DNA of 64,000 bases from Hyaloraphidium curvatum (GCA_025558095.1 JAIVFI010000020.1:620001-684000); one strand, 5' to 3'; counted from the stretch's first letter, positions 34,612-45,758 are shown. Translations and numbers: made by a program. The notes: generated by a model from the letters alone, not told the origin.

Positions 34612-36758
34612 ATGGCGTCGCCAGCGCGGAAACGCCGGCCCTCTTCGTTCCGCGGATCCTACTCGGACGATGTCCACGTCTCCGCCAAAGAGATCGCGAC
34701 AGACGTGCTGCGGTCTCTCGGATTCGGCGACGACGTAGTCTCCCAGCTCCTGGGCCGCGTCTCAATCGCCGGTCCCACCGAGCCCTTCCTCCCCTGCGTC
34801 TTCCGGGTGACCGACGCGATGACGGCGCTCCAGCTCAGCGTGGCGTCCCTTGCCAACCTCTGGGGTCTGCGGAGGAACGGCTACCTCCAGGATGTGCGGG
34901 TCAGCACCGAGACCGCGAGCATGCAGTTCTTCAGCGCCTTCTCGTTCGAGATATCCGCCCGGAAGATGTTTCCCAACCTGCCGGGGCCCGAGGACAGGCC
35001 GCTTTTATGGAGGGAATGGACGCCGTCGCTGACGGGTTTCGCGGAGCCCGACGTGACCGCGCGCTTTGGGTCCGTCTACTGGCAGCTTTGGGAAACGGGA
35101 GATGGCCGCTATGTCTTCGTGGGTCTCGCGAAAGCACGTAGAACGAAGTCCCCAATTGATACCCTCGTCTGCTCTAGCTCTCTCCCTTCATCAACCCGTA
35201 CCCCCCGGAGAAGCTCCTCGAGCTGGTCGGATTCCAGCAGCCCGAGATCCCGCGCTTCTTCTCGCTCCTCGAGAAGGACGAGGGCATCCCCGAGGCCCTG
35301 GAGGCCATGCGCCGGGCCCTGAAGCGCATCCCCTCGGCGATGGACCTCGAGAAGGCCATGTTCAAGGAGAAGGCCGGCGGATGCTGGGCCATCAAGACCC
35401 TGGACGAGTTCCTCGACGGCGACCAGGGGGTCTGGAGCGCGGCCCACGACCAGATCCACGTCGAGCAGGTCGGGACCGACAAGTGGGGACCCGCAGGATT
35501 CGGCGAGCCGGTCAAGGAGGGCGAGGGGCTGTACAAGGGGATCAAGGTCGTGGAAATGACGCGGATCGTGATGGGACCGGTGTGCGTTACATTTCGCCGG
35601 TTGCTTTGCTTGAACCTAACGACATTGGCCCCACAGGATCAGCTCCTTCCTTGCCAACATGGGCGCCGACGTCGTGCGGATCGCTTCCGAGACGGTCAAC
35701 GAGATGCCCAACTGGAACTTCACCCAGACCACCAACAAGCGCTGCATCGCGCTGAACCTGAAGGACCCGAAGGACAAGGCGGTGATGGACCGGCTGCTCG
35801 ACGAGGCCGACGTGGTCCTGCAGAACAACGCCTACGGGGCCGTCGAGCGCCTCGGCTACGGGTTCGACGACCTCTGCAAGAGGTTTGCGAACCGCAAGAA
35901 GGGCTTCGTGTACTGCGAGGGCAACTCGCTCGGTTTCACGGGCCCGTGGGCATCTTCGGGAGGATTCGATCAAGGTAACGTCCGCTATCGCCCCATGCGG
36001 CGTCATACATGTCTAACGGCGTGCAATCCAGTGGGGCAGATCTGCTCCGGCGCCGCCTTTGCCATGGGCCGGGAGGTCCACGGCCACGGAGAAGGAGCCG
36101 GCCCGGCCGGCGTCAAGCCGCACTTCTTCCCGAGCACCATCTGCGACGCCACGACCGGCATGTCGGGCGCCGTGGGCCTGCACGCCGCGCTCTACCGCCG
36201 CGCGACGGAGGGCGGGTCGTACCGCGTCCGGGTCGCCCTCGCCCGGTCGGGGATGTTCTATCAGGAGCTGGGGATGTACCAGAGCAAGGCGCTGCGGAAG
36301 AAGGTTATGAGCAGGTGCGGGATCGGCGGCGGAGGTGGTTCTGTTTGCCCGACTAATTGGCATCGTGAACTTCTTTGCGCAGATTCGAATACCTGGACCC
36401 TCTGCCCGACCCGAAGGCCCGCTTTTTCGGGGTCATGGACGCCTTCTTCCAGTATCATGAAGCCCTGCGCGACACCATGCCCCACCTGTTCTCCGACGAG
36501 CACTGGATGCGGTTCCGCGACTCGCCGTTCGGAGGGGTGCCCCTGCGCATCGTGCGCCCCGCCTTTTCCCTTTCGCGCAACCCGGTCGCCGTCCGCATCC
36601 AGCCGCGACCGCTGGGCTACGACTCGACTCCGGCGAGCAGGATCGCCATGAGGGGGGAGCTGAGGTGGCTCGATGAGCAGGCTCGGGATGTGGAACGGGA
36701 CGGGGACGAGTGGTGGTTCAGGACCGTCGAGGGCGGTGCGGATAGCGCGAAGCTGTGA
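34612..36758 (+). CDS. Family III CoA-transferase (CaiB/BaiF)
   Basis: Five exons: 34612-35118, 35178-35581, 35637-35974, 36032-36314, 36383-36758; 635 aa. The C-terminal half has the family blocks VVEMTRIVMGPVISSFLANM and GADVVRI (first Val rebuilt by splicing), ALNLKDPKDK, LLDEADVVLQNN and DATTGMSGAVGLHAALYRRA. The N-terminal 280 residues look like a second, degenerate half-domain (ALQLSVASLANLWGLRRNG), a layout known in fungal members. The enzyme would move CoA between carboxylic acids or racemise methylacyl-CoA. The C terminus -SAKL is a canonical PTS1, supporting a peroxisomal role next to the Fox2-like gene, whose start is about 250 bp away and divergent. Confidence 0.87.
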
Positions 36759-37053
36759 AATTTCTTGGGTTCTTCGTATTGTCTGTTCACCAGAACACCG
36801 CGCGGCTCGCAGCAGCTGTCGTGCAATGGAGGAAGCAACTTGCATGATGGATGCCAGAGTTGGAAGAGCACTAGGCTCCACTTCAACACTGCAGGCAGGA
36901 GTGCCGCCCGTCCTCCGCACACGTCAGCGGCCATCGTGGAAGGCGTGGGGCATTTTGGGGATCGCGCGAGGCCCGTTCTGCCGCAGGCGGCGGCTGGGGG
37001 GACAGGGAGAGAGCCATTCCAACCGCCAGAAACCCGAGCTCCGCCCGACTCCG

Positions 37054-38709
37054 ATGGCGGGAATGCTTGCGGACATTCTCTCCCCGCTGAAGCGGTCCCG
37101 CGCCGGGCGGCCGCCGCCCGTCGCCGCCGCGCGGGAACCGCCGTCCCCGCGCGTCGCCCCCGAACCCGCGCCCCTCCCCACGCCGTCGTCCCCGGACCCG
37201 CCCGCAAACGCGGTGCAGCCGGCCGCCCGCGAGAGGCCGTGGCCGCCTCCGCCGCCGATGGCCCCGCCCGGCGAGTACCCGCTGAATCCCAGCCCCGCCC
37301 AGGTGGCAGAGCTCATCGAGTATGGCAAGGTGAGGCCTGCCGGTGGGAGCGGGGGGCGCAATTGAATCGGGATCGCGCCGGCAGGTGCGGCGAAAGATGT
37401 ACAAGGACGTGAAGCTCCTCGGGAGCGGCGCCGAAGCCACGGTCAAGCAAGCCGTGGTCCGGGAGACGGGCCAGATCGTGGCGCTCAAAACCATGCCGAA
37501 GCCGGAGTTGATGCCCGCAGGGGGCAAACTGGGCGCTAAAGCGGCCTCGGCGGAGTCCGTGCGGGTCAGGGAGGCGTTCGAGAGGGACATTCGAAAGCGT
37601 TACGTCGCGATGAAGAGACTAGGAAATCATCCGAGGATTCCAACGTGAGGCTGTTGAGCGCCTCGCGGATGACGCCCATGCCGACGTGCAAATTCGCAGA
37701 TACCACGAGCTCTTCGAGGTGACCGACAAGTTCTACCTGATCCTGGACGTCGCACCGGGTGGCAATCTGGGTCAATACCTCCGACGGCAGGGCGGAATCA
37801 TCGAGGACGAGCAGCTCGCAGCGCGCATTGCGTCGTACATACTGGAAGGCCTGGTCTTTGTGCACTCCCGCGGGGTCATCCACCGCGACCTGAAGCCCAC
37901 CAACATCCTCCTCGCCGATGACCGGGTCGAAACGCTCTTCCTCTCGGACTTTTCCAACGCATACGTGGATCCGGCTCTCTACGGGACGGACATGACGGGG
38001 CAGCTGCTCACCCCGATGTCGCCTGTGACCCAGTCGTCAGACGACTCCAGCGAGGTCATGAACAAGGCCTTTGCCAAAACGGTTACGGGAACGCCGTTCT
38101 ACCTTGCCCCGGAGATCGTGATGGCGCAGCCCTACACCAACTCGGTGGACATGTGGTCCGCAGGCTGCATCATCTACGAGGTGGGGGAGGTTTCAGGGGC
38201 GGCTCCCGCTCCTCTGTGGTAGACTGATGGAAACGTTTCCCCACATCCAGATCCTGTTCGGCCGCACCCCCTTCGCCACCGCGGCAAGATCAATGACGGA
38301 ACTCTTCAACTGCATCGGTTCGGCGCGGATCAACTACCCGACCGAGGACCGCGAGTACGGCCTGTCCCAGCAGGCGCTCTCGTTCCTCACCCGCCTCCTC
38401 GTGCGCGACCCCGCGGGGAGGATGACGGCCGCCGAGGCGATGCGGCATCCGTGGATCGCGGGGGTGCTGCAGAAAGGACCTGCCGGTTCCTTGGAGAGGG
38501 AGCAGAAGGCAGCGGGGCTGGCGCCGGTCGCGGCACCGATGCAGCTGAGTGTTTCTCCGGCCCTGAGGCCGACCAAGCTTGCGGATCCGGAAGCGGAGAC
38601 ATCTGCTCCAGTTGCTGAGAGGAGGTTGTCTGGCGTTGAAGTCATGTGGAGCATGGGCGAGCTGGTGCCGATGCTGCCGACTCTGCAGGCCCCGCCGAGC
38701 TTCCCGTGA
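37054..38709 (+). CDS. Protein kinase with proline-rich N terminus and DFS instead of DFG
   Basis: Four exons: 37054-37329, 37385-37644, 37700-38180, 38251-38709; 491 aa. The first 85 residues are Pro/Arg-rich and disordered. The kinase domain has the glycine loop GSGAEATV, the VALK Lys, HRDLKPTN near residue 240, SDFSNAYV near 261, GTPFYLAPE near 310 and a C-lobe DMWSAGCIIYE...ILFGRTPF. The metal-binding Asp is present but the DFG glycine is replaced by Ser, which could change activation. The activation segment has an insertion rich in Ser/Thr (PMSPVTQSSDDSS). General affinity is to the CAMK/AGC-type Ser/Thr kinases; no close orthologue is obvious. Introns are 55, 55 and 70 nt. Confidence 0.87.
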
Positions 38710-38839
38710 CAGCTGCATCCCTGGCCTGGACATGTATATAACTGAACTGCAATCTTCCTTTGCGAAATTTGAGAGAAAAGAGTAGTTTGCCAAAGTTGGT
38801 TACAGGAAAAAGACTGTACAAGCCTCCCGGCCGGGGCCA

Positions 38840-41623
38840 TCACTCGACCTTGATCCGCACCTCGTCCTCCTCGTCCTTGATCACGACCACCTCCCGCTCC
38901 CGCTTCGCCATCTTCCTCTCCCTCTCCTTTTTCTCCGCCTTGACCGCCCGCTCGAACGCCCTCCTCTCCTCCTCCAGCTCCCTCTCCCTTTCCCGCAGCG
39001 CCCTCCTCGCCTCGGCATGCTGCCTCGCCAGCCTCAGCACCTCGGCATCCAGCTGCTCCCTCTCCCTCGCCAGCGCCACCGCCGACCCCGCCCCTGGCCC
39101 GTGCAAGCCCGCCGCGGCGTGCACCATCCTCTCCGCCTCTGCGCGGCGCTCCTCCAGCTCCGCGCGGTCCCCGTCCAGGGCGGAATGCGCGGCATCCAGC
39201 GCCGCCCGCTCGTCCGAGAACCGCCGGCGCTCGAGGTCCAGGCTGCGCGCCCAGCGCTCGTGCTCGGCCCGCATGGCCGCGAGCTCCAGCTTCGCGGCCG
39301 CAAGCTCCGCCTTCGTGCCGGTCAGCTCGGCCCGGCCACGCTCGAGCTCGGCTTCCCGCTCGGCGTCGCGGGTGAGGAGCTGCGCGATGAGGGGGGCGAT
39401 GTCGCTTGCGGGTGCCCGGGCGGGGGTGGGCGGACGCGGCTCGGGCGGGGGTGTGGGCGAACGCCGGCGCTTCCGCGCCTCCGAAACGCGCGCGGCGAGC
39501 GGGAGGTCCTCCGAGTCCAACGCCGGAAGCGGCCGAGACGGCTCCTCCCCGTCCTCCGTGTCCGACACCGCCGCCCTCCTCCTGAGCTTCCTCCGCGGCG
39601 CGGGCTCCGGCGTCCGATCCTCCCCGGCCTTCCTCCTCGGCGGCGTGGGCAGCTCGATCTCGATCTCGACCTCCAGCTCGTCCCGCAGCGGGAGCAGGCC
39701 GCGCCGGATGTCGTCCTCCCCCTTGACCCTGCGCTTCTTTCCGGCGGGGCGTTCCAGCGCGGCGGGCGGCGGCGGCGAACCGCCGTCGGAAACATCTTCT
39801 TTCTTGACCGCCGCCGCGGTGGGCTCCCCAGGGATCCGCACGGCCGCTTCGTCCGCCGCCCGCCGCTCCTTCCGCCTGCGCTTCCTCTCCCCGCCGCCAT
39901 CCACCAGCCTGATCGTCCCGCCTTGCACCACCACCCCCGCGCCGACCACGCGCTCGCCTTCCGCCGCGTCGGGAACGGGGAACGGCGGCATCGGCGAGGG
40001 CGACCTCGCTCTGCCCCTCGCGGGGAGCGAAGGCGGGCTCGGATCGCGCGGGGGGGTGCCGACCCACGACACCACGCTCGGCACGTCCGAGGGGAACCCC
40101 GTCGCGGCGTCCGATGCCGGCGACCCGGGGGTGGAGGGCAAGGGGGGGACGGGGATCGGGTCCGGTTGGGGGGGCCGCAGGCGGGGGTGCTTGGGCTGCA
40201 GGGGGAGCTTCGGCGGGGGAGGTGCGGGTGCGGGGGGAGGCGGTGCTGGAGCGGGTTGCGGGTCGGGGAGGCTGCCAGAGTGGGAGGAGAGGGGAGGGTG
40301 CCGGTACGTGCAGCGGTCTCCGAACGGGCAGTGGCCCTTTGCCCAGTAGCGACAGGCTTTCCAGCCGTGGGGGAGGGGCGCTGCGGCGGCCGGTGGCCCG
40401 GCCGGTTTGGCGGGAGGTGCAGGAGGGGGAGCGGCCGGTTTGCGGGGCGGCGCGGCGATGGGCAGGGGAACCACCTCCAGCTTGCGGTGCACCACCTCGA
40501 TCTTGCGGGACGGGGAAGGTGCGAGAACCAAAGATTTGCGCGGCGGCGCCGGAAGCGGAGGCGGAGGCAGAGCGCGCGGCGCCGGATTCGGCTCCGGTCG
40601 CGCCCTGCCCCCCGCGGGCCCGTTCTTGAGCACCACCTCCCAGACCTTCAGGCTGCCGGGCCGCTGCGGCATCCCCGCGTGCCGCGCGGGCCGGATGCGT
40701 CCCCAGTCGCTGCCCCTTGGGCCCGTCGGGACGAGGTCCGGGAAGGCCGCGTCCACGGCGCGGCGGACGGCGTCTTTCCCGGCGTCCGACCCGAAGGCGA
40801 GCCAAATCTCCGTGTACGTGTCCTTCAGGTGCTCCGTGTTGGGTGCGGCGCGCACCGCAACGCTGAGCGGCACCGGCGACTCGGGCGTCGCCAGGAGCGG
40901 GTCGACGATGTCCCGCTGCACGAGGTCCAGCAGGGAGGGAAGCTCGCCCTGCCCGCCGTCCGACGACGGCCGCGTGACGCGCACCGTGAAGCCGAATCTC
41001 CACGTCTCCTCCTGCGCGTAAATCTCGGTCACGCTCCAGTACCAGCCGTGCGCGTGGCCCCAGCGGCACACCTCCCGCGCCTGCGCCAGCCCGCGGACGA
41101 CCACGAGCGCCGAGAGCGGCTGCACGGCCGGCGCGTCCCTGATCTGCAGCAGCTTCCTGTGCCGCGTGTCCGACATGAGCCGCAGCCGTTCGGCGTCGAG
41201 CGGCAGCAGCAGGCCGGGCTGCACGCCGCACAGCTCCGCGGCCCCGTCGGGCGCCAGCGTGTAGCGCACCGGCCTGACGGGCAGCGAGTCGAGCAGCACC
41301 TCCGCCGTGGGCGGCGGGTGCGGCGGCAGGCGGAAGCCTATGAGCGGGAAGTCCGGCGCCTCCGTGTCCGCCAACACGGGGGGACTCGGCACCTCCCGCC
41401 TCCTCGAGTTGGGCCCGCTCGGTTCCCGCCTAACAGGTCCCCTCGCAGCTCCATTCCTGAACGGTTCCCTGGACGGTCCCGCGGCGAACGGCGGCCCCGC
41501 GCGCGGCGGCCCGGCCGGCGGTTTCGCCCGTCCCGCGGGCCGCGGCACCTCGACCGGCCCGCCGCCGCGCAGCTCAACCCACGGCCGCGCGGGCGGCGGC
41601 GGCGGGAGCGGCGGCGGCGGCAT
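38840..41623 (-). CDS. CCCH zinc-finger protein with C-terminal coiled coil
   Basis: Single exon, 927 aa from the ATG at 41623. A single CCCH finger, CRYWAKGHCPFGDRCTYRH (C-x7-C-x5-C-x3-H), lies near residues 426-444; such fingers bind RNA. N-terminal residues 1-95 and the flanks of the finger are proline-rich. About residues 100-330 may form a folded domain (LIGFRLPPHP... to ...DAAFPDLVP) that I do not recognise. Residues 740-910 are a highly charged Glu/Arg/Ala coiled coil, and the last residues VVVIKDEEDEVRIKVE contain two sumoylation-type psi-K-x-E sites. Low-complexity clusters of Arg/Lys resemble nuclear localisation signals. The lack of introns over 2.8 kb is exceptional here. Long open frames on the other strand and in another frame (rejected) are GC artefacts. 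Confidence 0.8.
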   Translation of the reverse strand: MPPPPLPPPPPARPWVELRGGGPVEVPRPAGRAKPPAGPPRAGPPFAAGPSREPFRNGAARGPVRREPSGPNSRRREVPSPPVLADTEAPDFPLIGFRLPPHPPPTAEVLLDSLPVRPVRYTLAPDGAAELCGVQPGLLLPLDAERLRLMSDTRHRKLLQIRDAPAVQPLSALVVVRGLAQAREVCRWGHAHGWYWSVTEIYAQEETWRFGFTVRVTRPSSDGGQGELPSLLDLVQRDIVDPLLATPESPVPLSVAVRAAPNTEHLKDTYTEIWLAFGSDAGKDAVRRAVDAAFPDLVPTGPRGSDWGRIRPARHAGMPQRPGSLKVWEVVLKNGPAGGRARPEPNPAPRALPPPPLPAPPRKSLVLAPSPSRKIEVVHRKLEVVPLPIAAPPRKPAAPPPAPPAKPAGPPAAAAPLPHGWKACRYWAKGHCPFGDRCTYRHPPLSSHSGSLPDPQPAPAPPPPAPAPPPPKLPLQPKHPRLRPPQPDPIPVPPLPSTPGSPASDAATGFPSDVPSVVSWVGTPPRDPSPPSLPARGRARSPSPMPPFPVPDAAEGERVVGAGVVVQGGTIRLVDGGGERKRRRKERRAADEAAVRIPGEPTAAAVKKEDVSDGGSPPPPAALERPAGKKRRVKGEDDIRRGLLPLRDELEVEIEIELPTPPRRKAGEDRTPEPAPRRKLRRRAAVSDTEDGEEPSRPLPALDSEDLPLAARVSEARKRRRSPTPPPEPRPPTPARAPASDIAPLIAQLLTRDAEREAELERGRAELTGTKAELAAAKLELAAMRAEHERWARSLDLERRRFSDERAALDAAHSALDGDRAELEERRAEAERMVHAAAGLHGPGAGSAVALAREREQLDAEVLRLARQHAEARRALRERERELEEERRAFERAVKAEKKERERKMAKREREVVVIKDEEDEVRIKVE

Positions 41624-42025
41624 GAGGGCCGGGCATGCGCGGGGGAGATTGCTGGCTCCAGATCCCCCTCGCGAATCACGCACCGGACTGGAAGATCCAG
41701 AAGCTACGCATCAACGGGACAACCGAATCATGGTGACGGAATGAGTGCCAAGCGAAGCCCCCCGCAATCTCATCGCCGAGGCACATATCAAGCTTTGAGA
41801 GTTATGGGCGCGCCCGTCCGCATGTGTGTCCGCATGAGTGAAGTGGAAGGAGCGCCGAATGACCATGCGGTCGATCCATCAGACAGGCATATGGAGATGA
41901 TCGTCGTGTTGTCTGCTTGCGGCGAGTGTGCCACAGCACACCTCTTTCGTGTCGAAGCCGTGCCAGCTCAATCCTGGAATGTGACTTTCTGACTGTGAGC
42001 GTGATGAGGTGCAAGTCAAGATCAA
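41624..42025. other. Intergenic region
   Basis: About 400 bp between the CCCH gene start and the stop of the next minus-strand gene. Around 41690-42010 the sequence is AT-richer; it must contain the CCCH gene promoter. No feature recognised. Confidence 0.3.
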
Positions 42026-42764
42026 CTAATTCATCACCGGGGCAGGTCGTTCAGAGAGCACCCACAAGGTCCGTCCCGAGTTGGCCTCGAGATCGTACAT
42101 GTGCTTGTAGCAGAACGGCCCCTTGTCGTCCCGCATCTTCTGCCGGCAGAACTCCCCGTTCTGCACCACTCGATGGCACCGGTAGGCGCAGTACCTCTTC
42201 TGCACGAACCGCCCCTTCTCGTCGGTGTACACGATCTTGTTGTAGGCCCTCTCGCCGCACGGACCGAAATCCTCGCAGCGGCACGGGTTTATGCGGGGGT
42301 TGGTTCTCTCACCGTAGTAGATGGTGGGGTCTTCGCTCTGCGGTGGCGGACCCGGGGATCAGGCAGGTCCGAGGCGCGCACGTCGGCAGGGCCCGGGGGC
42401 TGGAGACACCCGGCGTGGTGTCGTACGGCGGACACAACTTGCCGGTCCCGACAAGCCGTGAGGCTGAGGGAAACTGTGAGGGCTTTCTCTTGAGTTTTCG
42501 CGACGCCTCAAAAGTCCAGGACGCAGACCAGTCCATCCAACTCCCGGCCGTGCAGATGCTCGTGGTCGCGGATGCGCCGGCAGCAAGTACGGTTCGTTGA
42601 CACCCTGCGCGAAGGCTCGGATTTGGCTGCCCGGCACGAGTGTCCCCGCGTCACCTGACGCACTCCGAACCATCACGCACAATCCGGCCGACCTGGCTGC
42701 CCATCAGCTCCGGGATGCGAAGTCCGTCGCCCGGCTTCGGACACGGTGCGGATCCCTCCGCCAT
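42026..42764 (-). CDS. Unrecognised Cys-rich protein
   Basis: Modelled as exons 42655-42764, 42529-42604, 42408-42473 and 42026-42337; 187 aa. Introns are 50, 55 and 70 nt with GT-AG ends and consistent phases, but the first three exons rest only on frame and splice sites. The last exon is the most protein-like: NPCRCEDFGPCGERAYNKI, then KRYCAYRCHRVVQNGEFCRQ and GPFCYKHMYDL, with paired Cys and His that could bind one or two zinc ions. The N terminus MAEGSAPCPKPGD is hydrophilic with no signal peptide. An HEHLH string in exon 2 is not enough for a metalloprotease or peptide deformylase call. Function unknown. Confidence 0.5.
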
Positions 42765-43047
42765 CGCGCCGCCGTGGAGCCGCCATGCCCTCCCCTGGCC
42801 AGCTGGGCTTCCAGCACCGGTTCGCTCGCGGGAGCCCCATCAGCAGCGATTCGGGCCTCCCCGCCATCCGGACCGATTAATTGCAAGCATCCCGAAATGC
42901 GGGACGCCCAGTGCTGTTGTTTTCCGACCGAGCCCCTGAAGATCCGCGCAAAGGGTCCTGCGTCGTCGCTTGGCGTTACCGCCGTCCCCCGGGCCTCGGC
43001 CTCCGCATCGCCCCTTGAAACACGCCACTTCCCAACTTTCCAGCGCC

Positions 43048-43371
43048 ATGGCCAAGTGGTTCACATTCAGTGCGTTCGCTCCCGTCCCGTGCCCGCCCGC
43101 TATGCCGACGGCGCCTCCCGGGCACCCCTCCCCAGTCTGCCACGCGGCGCCCGACGACGCCATCCAGGACGTCCTCCCCGAGGCCCTGGGGTGCACCAAA
43201 TGGTACCATTACAAGCGCAGCGGGGTGGAGATCGAGGTCGGCGCGGACGAGGAAGCCGACGCGGGGGCGTTCGAGAGGGTGATGCGGGACATCTTCGCGC
43301 CGGACTTCCAGGTGCGCATGCCGTCGATCCGCCGCGGCGCGCACGGGGCTCAACGGGCCGCCCGCAGATGA
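43048..43371 (+). CDS. Small hypothetical protein
   Basis: Either one exon (107 aa) or two exons, 43048-43069 and 43136-43371 (85 aa), separated by a 66-nt in-frame intron with donor GTGCGT. The body (LGCTKWYHYKRSGVEIEVGADEE then FERVMRDIFAPDFQV) is compositionally protein-like and acidic in the middle, with a basic tail. No family recognised. It lies in the gap between the Cys-rich gene and the antiporter gene and may be spurious. Confidence 0.3.
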   Translation: MAKWFTFSAFAPVPCPPAMPTAPPGHPSPVCHAAPDDAIQDVLPEALGCTKWYHYKRSGVEIEVGADEEADAGAFERVMRDIFAPDFQVRMPSIRRGAHGAQRAARR

Positions 43372-43496
43372 TCAATGCCGCGTGATGCAGTGATACCACC
43401 GGCGGGCATCCAATTGGGCACCAGTGCGAACGAATGTCTGGAGGTGAATGAAAGGCCATGTTCCAATAGGACGCCTAGAAGAGCAGTCCGCCCGCA

Positions 43497-45758
43497 TCAT
43501 CCCACCGGAAACTCCTTCCACCAGGGAAAGAATATGACCGTGACCAGGAACCACACCGGGCACGCGATGGCGAGCGACCACGCCATGTAGCCGAAGAAGC
43601 TCGGCACGTGGAGCTTGTTCTGGATGGCGATGTTGCGCACGAGGAAGTTGGGCGCGTTGCCGATGTACGTGCTGCGAAGGAAGGGATGCGGTGAGCGGCA
43701 CGTGTGGTGCGTGCGTGGCAAGCGGCCCACTTGGCGCCCATGAACACGGCGCCGGCCGTGATGGCCTGCAGGTAGATAGACTTGGTCGTCATGAGCTCCT
43801 GCGGGTTTCCGCCGGCGACGTTGAAGAAGAGCAGGTACGTCGGCGAGTTGTCGAGGAAGCTGGACAGGCCGCCCGTCACCCAGAAGTACTTGGCCGGGGT
43901 GTCCACGGCGGTGATGATGAACCCAAGCGGGCCCTGCACGCCCTCGTCGAACATGAGTAGGATGGGGACGAGGCAGAAGAAGATGCCGATGAAGAGCACG
44001 GCGACCTCCGTGAATGGTGCCCAGGTGAAGTTGTTGTCGCGGTGCACCTTCTTGGGCGTGAAGAGGAAGTACGAGGCCAGGCCGATGCCGACGAAGATGA
44101 GGTCCCGGCCGAGGGCAAAGTACGACCAGAAGATCGAGTCCGAGGGGGCGGCGGGGTTGGTCATGACCGTGAAGCCCGCGTCGGGGTACGCCTTGACAAG
44201 GAAGCCCGATGCAACGACGAGCGCTTCGTGGACGCGGCGTCAGCTAGCTTGTCGATCAGGGGTATCCTTTCGGAGGCACCCACCGACGACCAAACCGATC
44301 CCCGCGATGTTGATGAACCCGCTGATCCTGAACTTGTCCCCCGCCGACAGCCCCGGCTTGAGCGCCATCCCCACCCGCACCATCATCCGCAGCTTGTGCC
44401 ATCCCTCGACGTACGCCATGGACGGTTTGCGCTCCGGCTCGCCGTGGAACTGCACCTGCGTCGCGGCCGTCGCGGCCGTCGCAACGCTGGCGACGGTGTC
44501 CTTGCGCACCGCGCTGCGGAGGCGCGCCCAGCCTTTGGGCTCCGGGGCGGTTGCGGCCTGCGCGCTTGCGGCCAAGACGTTGCCGGCGTCCTCCGACGTT
44601 GCGACAGCAGAGGGCCCGTTCGTCTCGGCTCCGACCAAGATGCCCCGCGCTTCGGGCGCGGTGCTGTCGGTTCCAAGCTGAGCAGCTTCGCCGGCAACCT
44701 CAGCCTCGGGCGCGACTGTCGGTGGCTCGAGCGACTGCGGCGCCGCGGCGTCGGGAGCGACCCTCTCCCCGTCGCCGTTGGCCTTGAAGTCCCCCTCGAC
44801 TCCCGCGGCCGTGGGGCCCGTCTGGCTCCTGGACGACGCCTTCCCCATCTCCACGTCGCCCCGATCGACAAACGCCACCGACGCCTTCCTCGGCAGGTTG
44901 TACGTGAGCACCGATCCCGTCCTCGGAGGCCCCACGGGCACCGACATGGGCTGGTCGGCGCCGAACACCTCGCTCACGGCGGTCGCGAAGGTCTTTAGCC
45001 GCGTGGGCGCGCGCGGCGTGCTGGTCACGCTGACGGCGTCCGAGTCCCTCCGTCGGCGGGTCTTTGACCTGCGGCTCATCTCCATGTTGTAGAGCACCGT
45101 GTCGAGGATCAGGTAGATGAGGAGGAGGGTGGCGACGGCAAAGAGCATGTGGAAGATGAGGTTGGTCAAGGGCCAGAAAAAGTCGATGCCCTTGAGGAAG
45201 CCCAGGTACACGGGCGGGTCGCCGATGGGGGTGAGCACGCCGCCGACGTTGGAGACGATGAAGATGAAGAAGACGATGGTGTGCACGCGGTGGGTCCGCC
45301 GCGCGAGGGAGCGCAGCACGGGGCGGATCAGAATCATGCTGGTGCCGGTGGTGCCGATGATGGAGGCGAAGATGGCGCCGATTAGGAGGGTGAGCACGTT
45401 CGTCATGGGCGTTCCGTTGCCGGCGCCCTCGATGACCACGCCGCCGGCGGTCACGTAGAGGGCGAAGATTAGGGTCGTGAACGGGATGTACTCGAGAATG
45501 ACGGTATGGAGGACCTCGTAGAGCATTAGCAGGCCTCCGAACTGCACCGCGAACCTGCGGGAGCGCAAGAGATAAGAACCGCAACTCCGAGCCCGTCACG
45601 GGCACCCACGGTATGAGAAACGCCAGCGCACACACGAGCACGAAGGCCCACATCCACTTCTCCCACGTGTGCGGGATCACCAGCGGGCACACGGCGATGC
45701 AGAGCAGCAGCACGACGAACGGTATCCCGTAGGGCAGCGTCACGGGCACGGGGGCCAT
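43497..45758 (-). CDS. Sodium:proton antiporter/citrate-transporter-like protein (CitMHS_2, ArsB/NhaD superfamily)
   Basis: Four exons: 45610-45758, 44284-45554, 43731-44223, 43497-43671; 695 aa. TM blocks with GGVVIEGAGNGTPMTNVLTL, GTTGTSMILIRPVLR, NVGGVLTPIGDPPVYLG, GLSSFLDNSPTYLLFFNVAGG and the spliced FMGANTYIGNAPNFLVRNIA match bacterial proteins of this type, which exchange Na+ or a carboxylate. A cytosolic insertion of about 220 residues (roughly 205-430), Ala/Ser/acid-rich with a basic RRSKTRRRRDSD start, interrupts the two halves and is probably regulatory. All three donors begin GTGGG. The best-known members are bacterial, so transfer followed by intron gain is plausible but untested. 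Confidence 0.85.

Noticed and set aside
38334-41231. 965-codon minus-strand open frame overlapping the CCCH gene and the kinase 3' end
   Set aside because: It lacks any domain, is dominated by Arg/Gly/Ala from GC-rich third-position shadowing, and overlaps the frame containing the CCCH finger and coiled coil.
39017-41992. 991-codon plus-strand open frame
   Set aside because: Composition is Arg/Leu/Pro-rich shadow of the minus-strand gene; no motif, no start context, no splice logic.
42529-42604. HEHLH motif read as a peptide deformylase or zinc protease
   Set aside because: The other deformylase motifs (GxGLAAPQ, EGCLS) are absent and the surrounding exon does not align; a short HExxH-like string is weak evidence.
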